Source: Galeruca laticollis
Lineage: Eukaryota; Arthropoda; Insecta; Coleoptera; Chrysomelidae
Direction of reading: 5' to 3'
Assembly (NCBI GenBank): GCA_963921935.1
Contig: OY998176.1
Coordinates: 177,440,445-177,504,444, forward strand
DNA length: 64,000 bases
Below the pieces are notes generated by a model, which was not told where the DNA came from, did not search any database, and saw nothing but the letters and a program-made list of their open reading frames with translations. This document shows, piece by piece, positions 9,776 to 20,988 of this stretch (its first letter is position 1; each line of letters opens with the position of its first letter). Both the position numbers and the translations under genes were made by a program.

Positions 9776-12700
9776 TTAGTAGGTTCTCTTCTTTTAGAAA
9801 CTGGATGGCTATGGTGATTTGTTGTGTATTAGTTAGGATATCCTTAATGTCGGTTTTCATTCTAAGCTGCTGACGTCTTTCGGTGTAGTAGGAGCAGTCT
9901 ACGAGAATGTGTTAAATATCAAGTAGATATTGGCAGTGTTGGCAGTTTGGCTGGGGAAAGAGTTTATAAGGTGGCCATGAGTAAGTCGGGTGTGACCAAT
10001 ACAAAGTCTTCTTGCAACAACCTTCTCCTTTCTCAGTAGATCGGGGATGTCAAACTGTTCAATATTCGGATGTATTTTCCTTAAGAATGTTGGGGATTGG
10101 TTTCAGTGGTTGGGCCATTTCTTCCGTATAAGTTTTTTCATGGCGAACTTTAGGTCTCTAGAAATTTGCAGAGTTATAGGTGTATCGGTGGATGAGGCAG
10201 CTTCTTTAGCAAGGCGATCGGCGTTTTCATTGCCAGTTATACCAATCTGTGAGGGAATCCATATAATAGTGATACTTACATCATTAGAAATAAGGGATTG
10301 ATATGTGTCGTGGATGCGTTGAACGAGGGGATGATTTGTGAATAAATTGGTGATGGATTGGATAGGTGATAGAGAGTCTGTGCAAATAGCAACTTGTTGA
10401 TGGGGGATTACTCAGATATTGAAGGCTTGTAATATGGCGAATAATTCACCGGTGTCAACGCTACAAGAAGCTGGGATTCTGTAGGACTCCACGGCTATTT
10501 GCGTAGTGGTAACAGCACATCCGACATCAGTCTCGTTTTTTGAGGCGTCAGTGAAGAGGATCCGGTCGTATTTCATCGAGATTATGATTTCTAAGAAGGA
10601 TTTCTTTTTGAGTTCGTGACTGGTTTCTTCCTTGCTGAACATGGTGAGTGAGGTGTTACATTGTGGTAGTGTTTTGATCCAGGGTCAGTTATGTGTGATG
10701 AGGATAGGGCTGGTTAGGGATATTGTCAGGTAATAATTTTTGAAGAAGGAGGGGAATGGTATGTATGCGCGGGTTGGGTGGTGGTGAACGGAGAATGTGT
10801 GGTATTCTGGTTATTAAAGAGGAAACTGGATCAGAAGGGTTGAATGAAGTCGTAGCTGCATGAAAAAGGAGGAGATATTGATGTCTAAGCCAGAGTGGAG
10901 GTTCGTTGGCTTCAAGGCCTAGACTCCCGGCTGGACTAGAGCGAAATGCGCCTAAACAAAGTCGGATGGCAGCATTACCTACAGAGTTTGTGGTTTTCAA
11001 GACGTTTTAAGATGCCGACATATATACTACACTGCCATGATCTAGTTTGGATCGAATGAGAACCTGGTATAATTTTAGGAGGGTAAATTCGCTAGCTCCC
11101 CACCGATAGTAGGAGAGTGTTTTGATGATATTCAAGAGTTTTAGGCAGTATCCTCTGGTTTCTCAGATATGGTGTTTCGAAGAAAGTCGGGAGTCAAATG
11201 TCACTCCCAAAATTTTGCAGTGATCGACGACTGGGAGAGGGCGGTTGGTCACTAAAATTTCAGGATGAGAGGATGGGGCTTTTCTGCTAAATCTTATGAG
11301 CTTTGATTTTGTAGTGGAGAGGAAAAGGCCCAGTGAAGATATTCTACTATGTAATATAGGTTCACAGCAGATTGGAAGAGTTTGCATGTAGTAGGAGTCG
11401 AAGCGCCGTCACACTAGATAACAAGGTCGTCTGCAACGCAGCAGATTTGACAGAGGAGGGAAGATTGTCACATGAATGACTAATAGTTAGGATGAAAAAT
11501 GTGGTGCTAAGAATAGATCCCTGGGGACGTCTTGTTGGACGTGAGTTGATGATAGGCAGCCATTTACTGAGACCGTTAAGGATCTATTACTAAGAAAATG
11601 TTTGATGAATGAGAGAACGTTACCATTGAGGCCATACAATGAAAGTTTATCAATAATCGTCTGCCTTGGTAAAGTGTCAAATGCAGCGTCAATGTGAAAG
11701 ACAGAGGCAACATCTCTTGTTTACGATTGATAGCATCAGTAATGTAGGTTTGTAAGATTGCGAGGTTATCGCTTGTGGAACGGTGACGACGGAAACCGGA
11801 TTGTTCTTTTGAAAAGATTTGGTGTTTTTTGATAAACCACATGAGTCGTCTGTTTATCATATTTTCCATTAATTTACAAGTAGTACATGTAAGAGAAATC
11901 GGTCTATAGGACTGTGGTAATGTGGATGGTTGTGAGGGTTTTAGGATGGGAACAATAATGGATGCGTAGGGAATATTTCAGAAAACCAAATAATGTTTTA
12001 AATGTTTAATAGTTTAGTAGGACTATAGGTGGATAAATTTTTAAGAAAAATGTGGGATGTCGTCAGGACCAGCAGCAAAGTTATAACATGAAGATATGGC
12101 AGTTGTTAGTTCCGTAAATGAAAATGGTAAATTAATATCGTCGATATCTTGTAGGTGAGGTAAAGTGAGTTTGGGGTAGGCAGATTTATGAGGAATAGTT
12201 GTAAAGAGGGGTTTGAGTTTGTTTCGAAATTTTTCATCAAATTCATCAGCAAAGATGTTAGAAACAGTTTGGCTATTGCTGGAGGAAGTGCTATTATAAA
12301 AAAACGAGGAATTTTGGTGTTTGTTTTATGATCTTGGATCTATCGAATTTTTTTCCATATTTGGTTTTTGCTTTAAATCTTTTAAATTTAACTTGGTTTT
12401 CGGGACTTTTGTGTTTGCGGTAAAAGTTGCGGTAAAAGTTGAGGACAGTTGGATTGTCGCGCTGCTTGTTCGCATTGAGGGTTCCACCAAAGAACGATTT
12501 TGTGACGGGGAGTATGGATGGTTTTGCCAATGTGAGTGAAAGCTGCTGTAATGATGACATCCGAGAAAAGCTTAATAGAATCAACAATATCATTGATGGC
12601 AGGTAATTCACCCAGGAGAGATTCAGCCTCCTGTGAGAACTCCGGCCATTTCGCTTTCTTAAGACGTCGATAACTTCTCACGTGAGCTTGTTTATTTGAG

Positions 12701-13345
12701 TTGTCACGTATAATTATAGGGTAATGATTGATCATATAGATCATCAGCAGTTTGCCAGGTTAAGTGAGGGGCAGTTTTGAGATCACAATTCAATGGCAGG
12801 AAAGGTACCAGAAATGATAGTTAAGTGGGTATACATATATCCCGTATTAAGGAGGCATGAATTAGTACAATTTAGTATATTCTCTATAACTTCACCGCGT
12901 CCAAATGTGCTCCACATATTGTTGAAGGCGTTGAAGTCACCCAAAAGTACAGAGGGCTTGGGGAGATCGGAAACCAAGTCAAGAAGCTCTTCTTTATTTA
13001 GTTTGTGGTCGGGGGAATGAGTATGGAACATATGTTTAATTTTTGGGGACAATCGGCTGTTATGGCAATGGCTTCAGGGTTAGTAGTAAGGAGCAGATGG
13101 GTTGAATAAAGATCCTTGCATACAAATATGGACACTCCACCACTGGCTCTGGAGCAGATTGTTCGGATGTAATGATATCCTTCGAAGTCCTTTGGTGTAG
13201 GGATATTGGAAGATCTAGAATTAGTTTCCTGGAGACATAGGAAATCAGGGTGGTAGTGCGAAATCAGTTGTTGAAGACGTTCAAGGCGATGATAGTACCC
13301 GTCGCAATTCCCCTGAATTTATTGGTAAAATCAATGGAGGTCGGT
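9776..13345 (-). pseudogene. I-like non-LTR retrotransposon ORF2 (EN-RT-RNase H), decayed
   Basis: Read on the minus strand from 13345 downward, fragments occur in family order. First is an APE-type endonuclease (PDFLCLQETNS near 13240, then PSVLLGDFNAFNNMW near 12950). Next is reverse transcriptase (EQSGFRRHRSTSDNLAIL near 11790; a variant ADDLV catalytic box near 11430; VTNRPLPVVDHCKILGVTFD near 11230). Then RNase H (ILFTDASKNETDVG near 10550, NADRLAKEA near 10215) and a C-terminal basic stretch. EN, RT and RNase H in one ORF2 with a zinc-knuckle ORF1 points to the I group rather than Jockey. Many stops and frameshifts break it. Its 5' part is separated from ORF1 by the 12.1 kb LTR element. 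Confidence 0.75.
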
Positions 13346-13349
13346 ATCG
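13346..13349. other. Left target-site duplication ATCG of the Ty3/gypsy element
   Basis: ATCG directly precedes the left LTR and recurs at 25469-25472 directly after the right LTR. Joining the flanks restores the boundary between ORF1 and ORF2 of the I-like element. Confidence 0.85.
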
Positions 13350-15042
13350 TGTAACGATGTTACTATTTTTTTTTTTTTCTTTCGTTCAGACATTCAACTG
13401 TACCTATTTTATTTCTCATTTTATTATTAAGTTCCGTCATTATTTGCTTATACACCCCTCTTTCACCAAAAGCTGTAAATTTATTTGTTCCTAATAATTT
13501 TAAATATGTATAGTGATACATCCGGTATATATTTAATGTGTATTTCTTACTGCATCGCTCGCGCACGCCAGTCGACGCCGTTCTTAAAATTGCTAAGTAG
13601 GGTACCTCCTGAGTGGGGTCGAAAAAGAATGTATAAAACCGGCAAACGAAACGGAATAGCTCTCTTTTTGACTCCTGATTCTTGTGCTCTTTTGACTCCT
13701 GCTCTGACAGTTCCACCGTTTCCGCCGTAACCGAACACGCCGACTGATTTTCGCCAGCGAGGTAAGCGAATTTAGAAATTATTTTTCATTCTTCTGGTGT
13801 TGAGATTTATTTTGCTTCTAGCGTATTTAGTAATTGTATTAATAGATTTTATTTTGCTTACTGCTTGTTTAATTTGAGTGATTTTCCGCGTATTTGTGTA
13901 CGATTCCGAAGTAAGAATTTATTGTTGGCTGTAACTTCAGGGGAAAAGAAATATAATTGGAAAATTCCCAAGCATTCTCGCTGCAAAGCAGGTAAATTCT
14001 TGGGGGATTTTCAAGATATTTCGGGAATCCCAATTCCGGTATACAACCCTAGGAAAAGGAAATAACGTTGAGAAACTTTCAAGCATTCTCGCTGCAAAGC
14101 AGGTAAATTCTTGAGGGACTCTCAAATTATTTCGGGGGTGTGTTGAATCTAGTACCATAGGCCTTGGTAGCGTAACTTTAACATATTTGATAATAGGCAA
14201 CTTGGAGGAATCTCGTCTGTGTTCGCTGCCATAGCAGGGACATCTTCGAGGGTTTTCCAAGGCGTGAAACGAAATAATCTCACGTGCGTTCGCTGCCATA
14301 GCAGGTTCGCCAGAGAGAGGTTTTCGGGTTCTGCCGACTAACTGATCTTTGCACGATTGATTTTAGCACCAACGGCCGGAGAAATATCTGCATAAAAACC
14401 GAGATAACTCTATTATTTACCGTTTCTCCTATCTTAAACCGTACACAAATGCCAAGAAACGCTCCCGTAGAACACTGCTAGTGCCTTTATAACGCTTTCT
14501 CTGTGTAATTCTCACCGTACTGCTAGTAAATTTTCGCTGATTTTCACCGGCGATCGCCGAAAACTATTAGAGCTTTGCACGTTAGGCTTGTAAGCGTAAA
14601 ACATTTATTCTGTAATAAAGTGCTTTGGTCTGGGCAGTAATTTAATATAAATCGCAAATACTGAAGGGCTTTCATCAAAATTTAGTTGTTTTAATTATAT
14701 AGTTAAGAAGTTCGTTCTATTTTCCTTTTTCCCAAATTTTTTTCGAAACCGAAATAAATTGTGAAATTTTATAAAGCACAGGTAGTTTCATTTTCCGATA
14801 GTGGTAAACAATTAAAGCCTGTTTCCCACTTCGCACGGCATAGAGGTCAAAAACAACAGACCCCTGGAATTACTTAACCTCCATCTGTTGCTACCCTGGT
14901 AACTCTTGACGCTACCATTTCCGAGAGTTCGGTGGAGTAAACCATCCCAAAAATCTGGCGCCCGAGAAAATCTGGTAGATAGTAAAGCCACGGGAGTCAT
15001 AGTGACGTCCGTAATTCTTCTGAGGAAAGAAAGCACGTCACA
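13350..15042 (+). repeat. Left LTR of the Ty3/gypsy element
   Basis: Begins TGTAACGATG and ends GTCACA, the TG...CA form. It is 1693 bp and matches 23777-25468 with a single extra T in the run near 13365-13377. TATAAAA at 13632 is the likely U3 core promoter element and AATAAA near 14615 the likely polyadenylation signal. Internal repeats include two copies of a segment with CGCTGCAAAGCAGGTAAATT (near 13980 and 14089) and two copies of TTCGCTGCCATAGCAGG (near 14219 and 14289), possibly regulatory. Confidence 0.95.
13632..13638 (+). promoter_or_regulatory. TATA box in the left LTR
   Basis: TATAAAA, duplicated at 24058-24064 in the right LTR. Its position in the 5' half of the LTR fits a U3 promoter driving the gag-pol RNA. 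The transcription start itself cannot be read from sequence. Confidence 0.5.
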
Positions 15043-15045
15043 AAA

Positions 15046-15063
15046 TGGCGCCCGAGCAGGGAC
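15046..15063 (+). promoter_or_regulatory. Primer binding site (tRNA-Lys type)
   Basis: TGGCGCCCGAGCAGGGAC starts three bases after the left LTR. It is complementary to the 3' end of a lysine tRNA with one mismatch, which is the expected minus-strand primer position. Confidence 0.8.
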
Positions 15064-15280
15064 TATTGTTGTAAAAAAATATAGGGACTATTGTTGTAAG
15101 AAAATACAGGGACCGTTGTTGTGAGAAAAATACAGAAACCGTTGTTGTAGGAGCAAGGACTGTTATTGTAAGAGCAGATATCGTTGTCATTGAAGCAGGA
15201 ACCGTAGTTGTAAGAGCGAATACCGTTGTTGAAGGAGCAGAGACCGTCGTTATAGAAACCGGAGCCGTTGTCGTAACTGT
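15055..15280 (+). repeat. Degenerate ~20-26-bp tandem repeats in the leader
   Basis: About ten copies of a unit resembling GGACCGTTGTTGTAAGAGCA follow the primer binding site head to tail, for example near 15059, 15085, 15110 and 15136. The first unit overlaps the primer binding site, so the array may have grown from that sequence. Confidence 0.7.
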
Positions 15281-15639
15281 ATTAAGGATTTTCTTCCGCA
15301 TATTGTGAATTATTTAGAGAATTTTGATGTTAAATTCCGAATCAGAAACACGAGTGTGTAAACCTTCATAAATCCATAATTAAAATTTTCAACCAACATT
15401 TCGAAAATCTCGTAGGATCTAATTTGTTAAATTTAGTGCGTAAAAGAATATATTTTGGAAGTTGCAATAAAATATTGCGGATAGAAATATTTTTCAAATT
15501 AGGAGAACCAGTTTTTTTTTTAGTCGTTTCTTGTTAACGATAATTGCTTTTTTTTAGTTTTGTTTGTTGTTAACTGAAATATTGAATTGTAATCGTTTTC
15601 TTTTAAAAAGTAATTTTGCTAATAAAATAGAATCAATAG

Positions 15640-16110
15640 ATTTTACATGGAAATACTTTAATAATTATTATACCGGTTGTACCAATAAATAGGGATTACA
15701 ATTTTCAGTATTAAATAGAAACAAAAGGTGATTCTTACTTAGACTTTTTATTTGCGAATATTTTAATAATTAGTTACTGCTGGAAATAGTATATTATACC
15801 GGTTGTCCCACAATTTTGTTATCATCATTCACTACTGATAATAGTATTTTGAATAGGTATTGTAATTTTGGGGTTCGAATAGAAATCAAAGCTGATTTAA
15901 ACTTAAAAATTTGTGAAGCAAAAAGTGATTGATACTTAGACTTTTTATTTGCGAATATTTTGATAATTATTTACCGCTAGCAATAATATATTATACCAGC
16001 TGTCCTGCAATTTTGGTATTATCGTTCACTACGGATAATACAATTTTGAATAGAAAGTACAATTCTGTGTATTGAATAGAAATAAGAGCTGATTTTGACT
16101 TAGAATTTGT
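15640..16110 (+). repeat. ~197-bp imperfect direct repeats in the leader
   Basis: ACTTAGACTTTTTATTTGCG starts at 15737 and again at 15934, and the following sequence stays parallel (ATATTATACC, GCAATTTTG/ACAATTTTG, GAATAGAAAT). A partial third copy lies upstream (TTATACCGGTTGTACCAATA near 15668). These fill most of the untranslated leader before gag. Confidence 0.65.
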
Positions 16111-16408
16111 TTTATAGGAAAAGGTTTCCTTTTCTAAATTTACATTTGTATCTTGAGTTGTATTTCCTGTTGCGAGAAACTTTGCATTGGTTTCTACAAT
16201 ACACCAAGTATTAAGTTTTATTTTATCTGAAATACGAGATTGAGTTGTTGTTGATTGAATAAAATTTTGATTTCCTATTGTTGATTGTCCGAACTGGACT
16301 TGTTTATTCGAGGTAACTAGTTTAAATTTTCGCCAACGAGGGTGAACCGGCGTTGGGTATATTGCTTGTCTGGATGTACCGACCGAGCCGATTTGAGAAT
16401 TACATCTG

Positions 16409-17566
16409 ATGTCAACTAGTGAATACAGCGATTCCACGGATAGTAACGATAAACGTACATCCCCACAGGAAACCACTGATAAGCCGCTTGTGGGCTGGAT
16501 ATATTCTCTAAAGAAAGAAGAACTCTCTGATGAGCTAACCAAGCGACAACTGTCTCCAACTGGATCCGTAAGAGAGAAGCGCCGACGACTAGCTAGTTTT
16601 CTAAAAAAATCATCAGCTGTACAAAGGAGTACTAATTCCGTTCCGGCTGGAGGCGAAGGGTTAAACCCAAGTAGCCCGGTAGCTCTAGAGCTTGACCGTA
16701 CTGCAGTAACCACTGGAGGCACGAGTTCCGTAATAACCATGACTACTACTACTACTCCCGTTACTTCTCCGTTGAATGTGCACGATTGGAAAGTATCCTT
16801 TGGAGATCGCGATGATCCGGCAAATTTTCTGGAACGACTGGAAGAAATTTGCACTGCTAAGAATGTGCCGCAAGATAAGTTACTACCGGTGTTACCCGAG
16901 TTCCTGTCTGGTGAACCAGCACTATGGTTCCGCAACAACCGAAGCCGATGGACAAACTGGAAGGATTTTGAAAGAGCTTTTCGCATTTTCTTCTATCCGG
17001 TTAATTATGAAGTAGACCTAGAGGCGGAAATTAGCAAGCGTCTGCAAAGGAGGAATGAGGCGGCATCGGCATACATCACTGATCTACAAACTTTGATGCG
17101 TAGACATGGGAAACTCTCCGATGAACAACAATTAGCCTGGCTATATCGTAATCTGCTACCTGAATATAGACAGCAGATCCGTAAAACGGACTTTAAGGAT
17201 TTTACTACTTTCTGTCAAGAGGTCAAGGAATTCGAGTCGCTACGAAAAGAACTCCAAAATATTCCTAGCACCAGTGGATGGCGAAGAGGAACTAATCCAC
17301 GTTTTCCGCCGGCTAATACATCTCGGAATCCAAATGCAGCTTCCAGTCCGCCCCGAGAACCCATAACTAGTACCAGTAGCTCTCGCCCAGTTGATCCAGT
17401 TAGTCGAACACCTATACCGAGAAATTCCAGTACACTGTGTTGGCGGTGTGGCGAGACAGGCCACGTCCGAGCAAACTGTAGAAATCCGCTGAAAATATTC
17501 TGTTCCCGCTGCCGTAAGGAAGGAGTCCTTACCCGAGACTGTTCCTGTTCGAAGCCGGAAAACTAA
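16409..17566 (+). CDS. gag: Gag polyprotein of the Ty3/gypsy element
   Basis: 385 residues. Residues ~30-66 (SLKKEELSDELTKRQLSPTG...RRRLASFLKK) look like a SAP-type helix pair. The central part contains the retrotransposon gag core with ALWFRNNRSRWTNWKDFERA. A Ser/Pro-rich linker leads to two Cys clusters from residue 344: CWRCGETGHVRANC is a canonical CX2CX4HX4C knuckle, while CSRCRKEGVLTRDC has Val in place of His. Gag should package the element RNA in cytoplasmic particles. The pol frame is open from 17482 and overlaps the gag end by 85 bases in the -1 frame, so pol is probably made by -1 frameshifting. GGAAAAC just before the gag stop is a possible but imperfect slip site. Confidence 0.88.
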   Translation: MSTSEYSDSTDSNDKRTSPQETTDKPLVGWIYSLKKEELSDELTKRQLSPTGSVREKRRRLASFLKKSSAVQRSTNSVPAGGEGLNPSSPVALELDRTAVTTGGTSSVITMTTTTTPVTSPLNVHDWKVSFGDRDDPANFLERLEEICTAKNVPQDKLLPVLPEFLSGEPALWFRNNRSRWTNWKDFERAFRIFFYPVNYEVDLEAEISKRLQRRNEAASAYITDLQTLMRRHGKLSDEQQLAWLYRNLLPEYRQQIRKTDFKDFTTFCQEVKEFESLRKELQNIPSTSGWRRGTNPRFPPANTSRNPNAASSPPREPITSTSSSRPVDPVSRTPIPRNSSTLCWRCGETGHVRANCRNPLKIFCSRCRKEGVLTRDCSCSKPEN

Positions 17567-17673
17567 ACCGAAACTGTCCCGAAGGGAGGCCGTCACAGTT
17601 TCCTAATCTTTTAGCCTCTCAAGAACATCCGACTTCCGAACCGTCAGATCCGCGACCCCAAATTGACGTCCAA

Positions 17674-20600
17674 ATGGAAAACTTCAAGTTTAAAGCCTTG
17701 CTGGACACGGGAGCTATCAGATCGTATGTGGGTGATGCAGTAGCGAAACAATTTTCCCAACAAAAGCGAACGATAAGTCATTCGACAAGAGCACGTTTAG
17801 CAAATGGAAATTTGGTTTCTATCACAGACATCTATGATCTGCAGCTTACGGTAAATGACGTCATCATGGAGGAACCGTTGGAACACTTTCCAGGTTTGGT
17901 CGCTGATATGGTTCTTGGTCTGGATACACTGAAGAAGTATAATTTCTGCTTAGAACTAGGTACAGGGAAGATCTACCAGGACGGAAAGCTAGTAAACTGT
18001 CGAGAACCAGATACACTGTCCTCTCCCATAGGAATCATTGACACAGTAATGCCACCGCTAGGGGAGAATAATCATGGGTTGTCCTGCGAAATGACCGTTA
18101 CTGACACCGCTAGTTCCATTTTTACTGATAATGATACTGCGAGGGAAAATGGTGCTGTTACAGATACCGCTAGAGTAAGCTTTACTGATACTGAATATCC
18201 TCTAGGAGAAACTGATAGGATATTGACTGATATCTCCCAGTCAGCCTTGAACGGACCCGAAGCCGAAGGTGATGGAGGGAGATCTGATACTGAATATCCT
18301 CTAGGAGAAACTGATAGGATATTGACTGATATCTCCCAGTCAGCCTTGAACGGACCCGAAGCCGAAGGTGATGGAGGGAGATCTGATACTGAATATCCTC
18401 TAGGAGAAACTGATAGGATATTGACTAATATCTCCCAGTCAGCCTTGAACGGACCCGAAGCCGAAGGTGATGGAGGGAGATCTGATACTGAATATCCTCT
18501 AGGAGAAACTGATAGGATATTGACTGATATCTCCCAGTCAGCCTTGAACGGACCCGAAGCCGAAGGTGATGGAGGGAGATCTGATACTGAATATCCTCTA
18601 GGAGAAACTGATAGGATATTGACTAATATCTCCCAGTCAGCCTTGAACGGACCCGAAGCCGAAGGTGATGGAGGGAGATCTGATACTGAATATTCTCGAG
18701 TGAAACCTGATAGGATATTGACTGATATCTCCCAGTCAGCCTTGAACGGACCCGAAGCCGAAGGTGATGGAGGGAGACCTGATACTGAATATTCTCGAGT
18801 GAAACCTGATAGGATAATGACTGATATCTCCCAGTCAGCCATGGAAAGATCCCAAGGTGATAGAGGGAGATCTAGTATAGAATATCCTCGAGAATCCGCT
18901 GTTAGAAGAATCTGCAAAGATGTAAACTCTGATAACAATACTGATAACTGCCAGGAACTTGGAACATTTACCGGCTTAACCCGGTCTGATTTAGGAGAGT
19001 TTGATGACAGTAGGGAGTTACCTACCGAAGAATCTCCTATAGAAGCTATAACGCCGTTACAAGACCTAAACCTAACAGGAATACAAGAGGAAACGTTGAG
19101 AAGATTCCTCGATATGGAATTACCGAAATTTGAGGAAGTTCAAGGGCCAACAGACCTAGTACAACACGAGATCCACCTACTGCACTCAACTCCGATCAAG
19201 CAACGATACCGCCCACAGAACCCAAAGATGCAAGAGATTTGTAACTCTGAAGTGGACCTGATGCTGAAGGAAAGGGTGATAGAACCCTCAGGCAGTCCGT
19301 GGAGTTCTCCGGTGGTAATCGTTAAGAAAAAGGATGGAAAAAACCGTTTCTGCATTGACTTTCGGAAGGTGAATGATGTCACAAGGAAGGACGCATACCC
19401 TCTTCCATTCATAAATGCTATTCTGGATAAATTGCGACGCGCAAAGTATATCTCCAGTCTAGATCTGAAGAGTGGATATTGGCAAGTCCCTTTAGCTCCA
19501 GAAAGCAAACCCATCACTGCATTTACCGTGCCAGGGCGGGGACTTTTCCATTTCACAGTTATGCCGTTTGGTCTACATTCAGCGCCGGCCACCTTTCAGC
19601 GACTAGTAGATCGAATTATCGGACCTGATTTGGATCCGCATGCATTCGCCTATTTGGATGACATTATTGTACTAGGAGAAACGTTCGAAGAACACCTGAA
19701 AAATCTAGGCGAGGTTTTCCGCCGTCTACGAGACGCCAAGCTGAAAATAAACCCAGAAAAATGCCATTTCTGTTTACCATCCATGAAATATTTAGGTCAT
19801 GTCATTACCGGAGAAGGTATCAGTACCGATCCCGAAAAAGTAGAGAGTATTTCGAAGTTTGCAGCTCCACGAAACGTCCGTGAGCTACGAAGATTTTTGG
19901 GAGTAGCCTCTTGGTACCGCCGTTTTGTGCCCTCGTTTTCTCAGACAGTAGCTCCGTTAACCAAGTTACTACGTAAGGCACACCGCTGGAAATGGACTGA
20001 AGAACAAGAATGTGCTTTTGCCAGAATCAAGACCTGTTTGTCTGAAGCGCCTGTTTTAAGTTGCCCAGATTTCAGTCTACCGTTTACGCTGCAAACCGAT
20101 GCTTCCGAATATGGATTAGGGGTGGCCCTGACACAACAGATAGATGGTAATGAACATGTGATAGCTTACGCGAGCCGAACCCTGAGTCCAGCTGAAAAGA
20201 ACTACTCAGTGACAGAAAAAGAATGCCTTGCCATAGTGTGGGGGATTGATAAGATGCGCCCCTATCTAGAAGGCTATCATTTCACGGTGGTAACTGACCA
20301 CCAGTCCTTACGATGGCTGCATTCTATATCTAGTCCATCTGGTCGTTTAGCCCGTTGGAGTATATTTTTGCAACAATACGATTTCGAGATCAAATACCGA
20401 AGAGGTACCATGAACCGAGTAGCCGATGCACTGTCTAGGAACCCGCTGCCGCACACCCCTGAGCAATCAGCGGAAGTGTGCATAGCCGATATTCCAGAGG
20501 AATGTTCCTGGTACCGGAACAAGAAAGAGGAAGTGTTGAGAGACCCAGGTAAATTTCCTGATTACTGCATCAAAGAAGGACGAATGTACCGACATTTTTG

Positions 20601-20988
20601 GGACCTGAATGATCTGAGTGAGCCTGAACTGTCTGACCCGTGGAAGCTGTGTGTGACGAAGTCACAAAGATCCCGTGTTTTACAGGAAAATCACGATGCC
20701 CCTACCGCCGGACACTTAGGGATTGCAAAAACAATAGCGAAGATTGCTAAGATGTACTACTGGCCAGGAATGTTTAGGGACATAACCAGGTACGTCCGTG
20801 ACTGTATGCAATGCTTAAAGTACAAACCGTCTCAACAGCAGTTAGCTGGGAAGATGCAACCGTCCCGAAATCGACGTCCCTGGGAAACTGTCAGTACCGA
20901 TATTGTCGGACCGCTGCCGCGCAGTAAAAAAAGGAAACTGCTACATAGTCATGTTCCAGGACCGTTTCACAAAATGGGTACAGTGTAA
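17674..20988 (+). CDS. pol: Pol polyprotein: protease, RT, RNase H, integrase N-terminus (frameshifted end)
   Basis: 1104 residues from the first ATG, though the frame is open from 17482 and may be fused to gag. Aspartic protease is at residues ~8-95 (LLDTGAIRSYVG, active Asp 11). An acidic region with seven 33-residue repeats spans ~172-400. Reverse transcriptase is at ~520-720 with YLDDIIV near 660. RNase H is at ~800-920 (LQTDASEYGLG near 807, TDHQSLRW near 875). The integrase HHCC zinc domain is at ~1007-1050 (HLGI...CMQCLKYK), followed by the start of the catalytic core (STDIVGP). The frame is lost in a 7-A run at 20926-20932, and the rest of integrase continues in another frame at 20903-21781. 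This is either a disabling single-base change or a sequencing error in a homopolymer. Confidence 0.9.
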   Translation: MENFKFKALLDTGAIRSYVGDAVAKQFSQQKRTISHSTRARLANGNLVSITDIYDLQLTVNDVIMEEPLEHFPGLVADMVLGLDTLKKYNFCLELGTGKIYQDGKLVNCREPDTLSSPIGIIDTVMPPLGENNHGLSCEMTVTDTASSIFTDNDTARENGAVTDTARVSFTDTEYPLGETDRILTDISQSALNGPEAEGDGGRSDTEYPLGETDRILTDISQSALNGPEAEGDGGRSDTEYPLGETDRILTNISQSALNGPEAEGDGGRSDTEYPLGETDRILTDISQSALNGPEAEGDGGRSDTEYPLGETDRILTNISQSALNGPEAEGDGGRSDTEYSRVKPDRILTDISQSALNGPEAEGDGGRPDTEYSRVKPDRIMTDISQSAMERSQGDRGRSSIEYPRESAVRRICKDVNSDNNTDNCQELGTFTGLTRSDLGEFDDSRELPTEESPIEAITPLQDLNLTGIQEETLRRFLDMELPKFEEVQGPTDLVQHEIHLLHSTPIKQRYRPQNPKMQEICNSEVDLMLKERVIEPSGSPWSSPVVIVKKKDGKNRFCIDFRKVNDVTRKDAYPLPFINAILDKLRRAKYISSLDLKSGYWQVPLAPESKPITAFTVPGRGLFHFTVMPFGLHSAPATFQRLVDRIIGPDLDPHAFAYLDDIIVLGETFEEHLKNLGEVFRRLRDAKLKINPEKCHFCLPSMKYLGHVITGEGISTDPEKVESISKFAAPRNVRELRRFLGVASWYRRFVPSFSQTVAPLTKLLRKAHRWKWTEEQECAFARIKTCLSEAPVLSCPDFSLPFTLQTDASEYGLGVALTQQIDGNEHVIAYASRTLSPAEKNYSVTEKECLAIVWGIDKMRPYLEGYHFTVVTDHQSLRWLHSISSPSGRLARWSIFLQQYDFEIKYRRGTMNRVADALSRNPLPHTPEQSAEVCIADIPEECSWYRNKKEEVLRDPGKFPDYCIKEGRMYRHFWDLNDLSEPELSDPWKLCVTKSQRSRVLQENHDAPTAGHLGIAKTIAKIAKMYYWPGMFRDITRYVRDCMQCLKYKPSQQQLAGKMQPSRNRRPWETVSTDIVGPLPRSKKRKLLHSHVPGPFHKMGTV
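18187..18873 (+). repeat. Seven tandem 99-bp repeats inside pol
   Basis: Units start at 18187, 18286, 18385, 18484, 18583, 18682 and 18781 (the last is shortened to 93 bp). Each encodes a 33-residue motif DTEYPLGETDRILTDISQSA followed by LNGPEAEGDGG. Units 3 and 5 have Asn instead of Asp in TDIS; units 6 and 7 carry SRVKPD instead of PLGETD. A decayed eighth start (SSIEYPRES) follows. The array lies between protease and RT, stays in frame, and is acidic and probably unstructured. Confidence 0.95.

Noticed and set aside
13485..13738. Short overlapping frames in the LTR (also at 23911-24164)
   Set aside because: They appear identically in both LTRs, have no domain and lie in the promoter region; they are non-coding LTR sequence.
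15991..16986. 331-codon open frame on the minus strand over the gypsy leader and gag start
   Set aside because: It is antisense to gag, shows no recognisable domain and has a Ser/Arg/Val-rich composition typical of a shadow frame. Gag on the plus strand has clear family motifs.
18072..18938. 288-codon minus-strand frame made of repeated peptides
   Set aside because: It is the reverse reading of the seven 99-bp repeats in pol; any repeat with a period divisible by three stays open in several frames.
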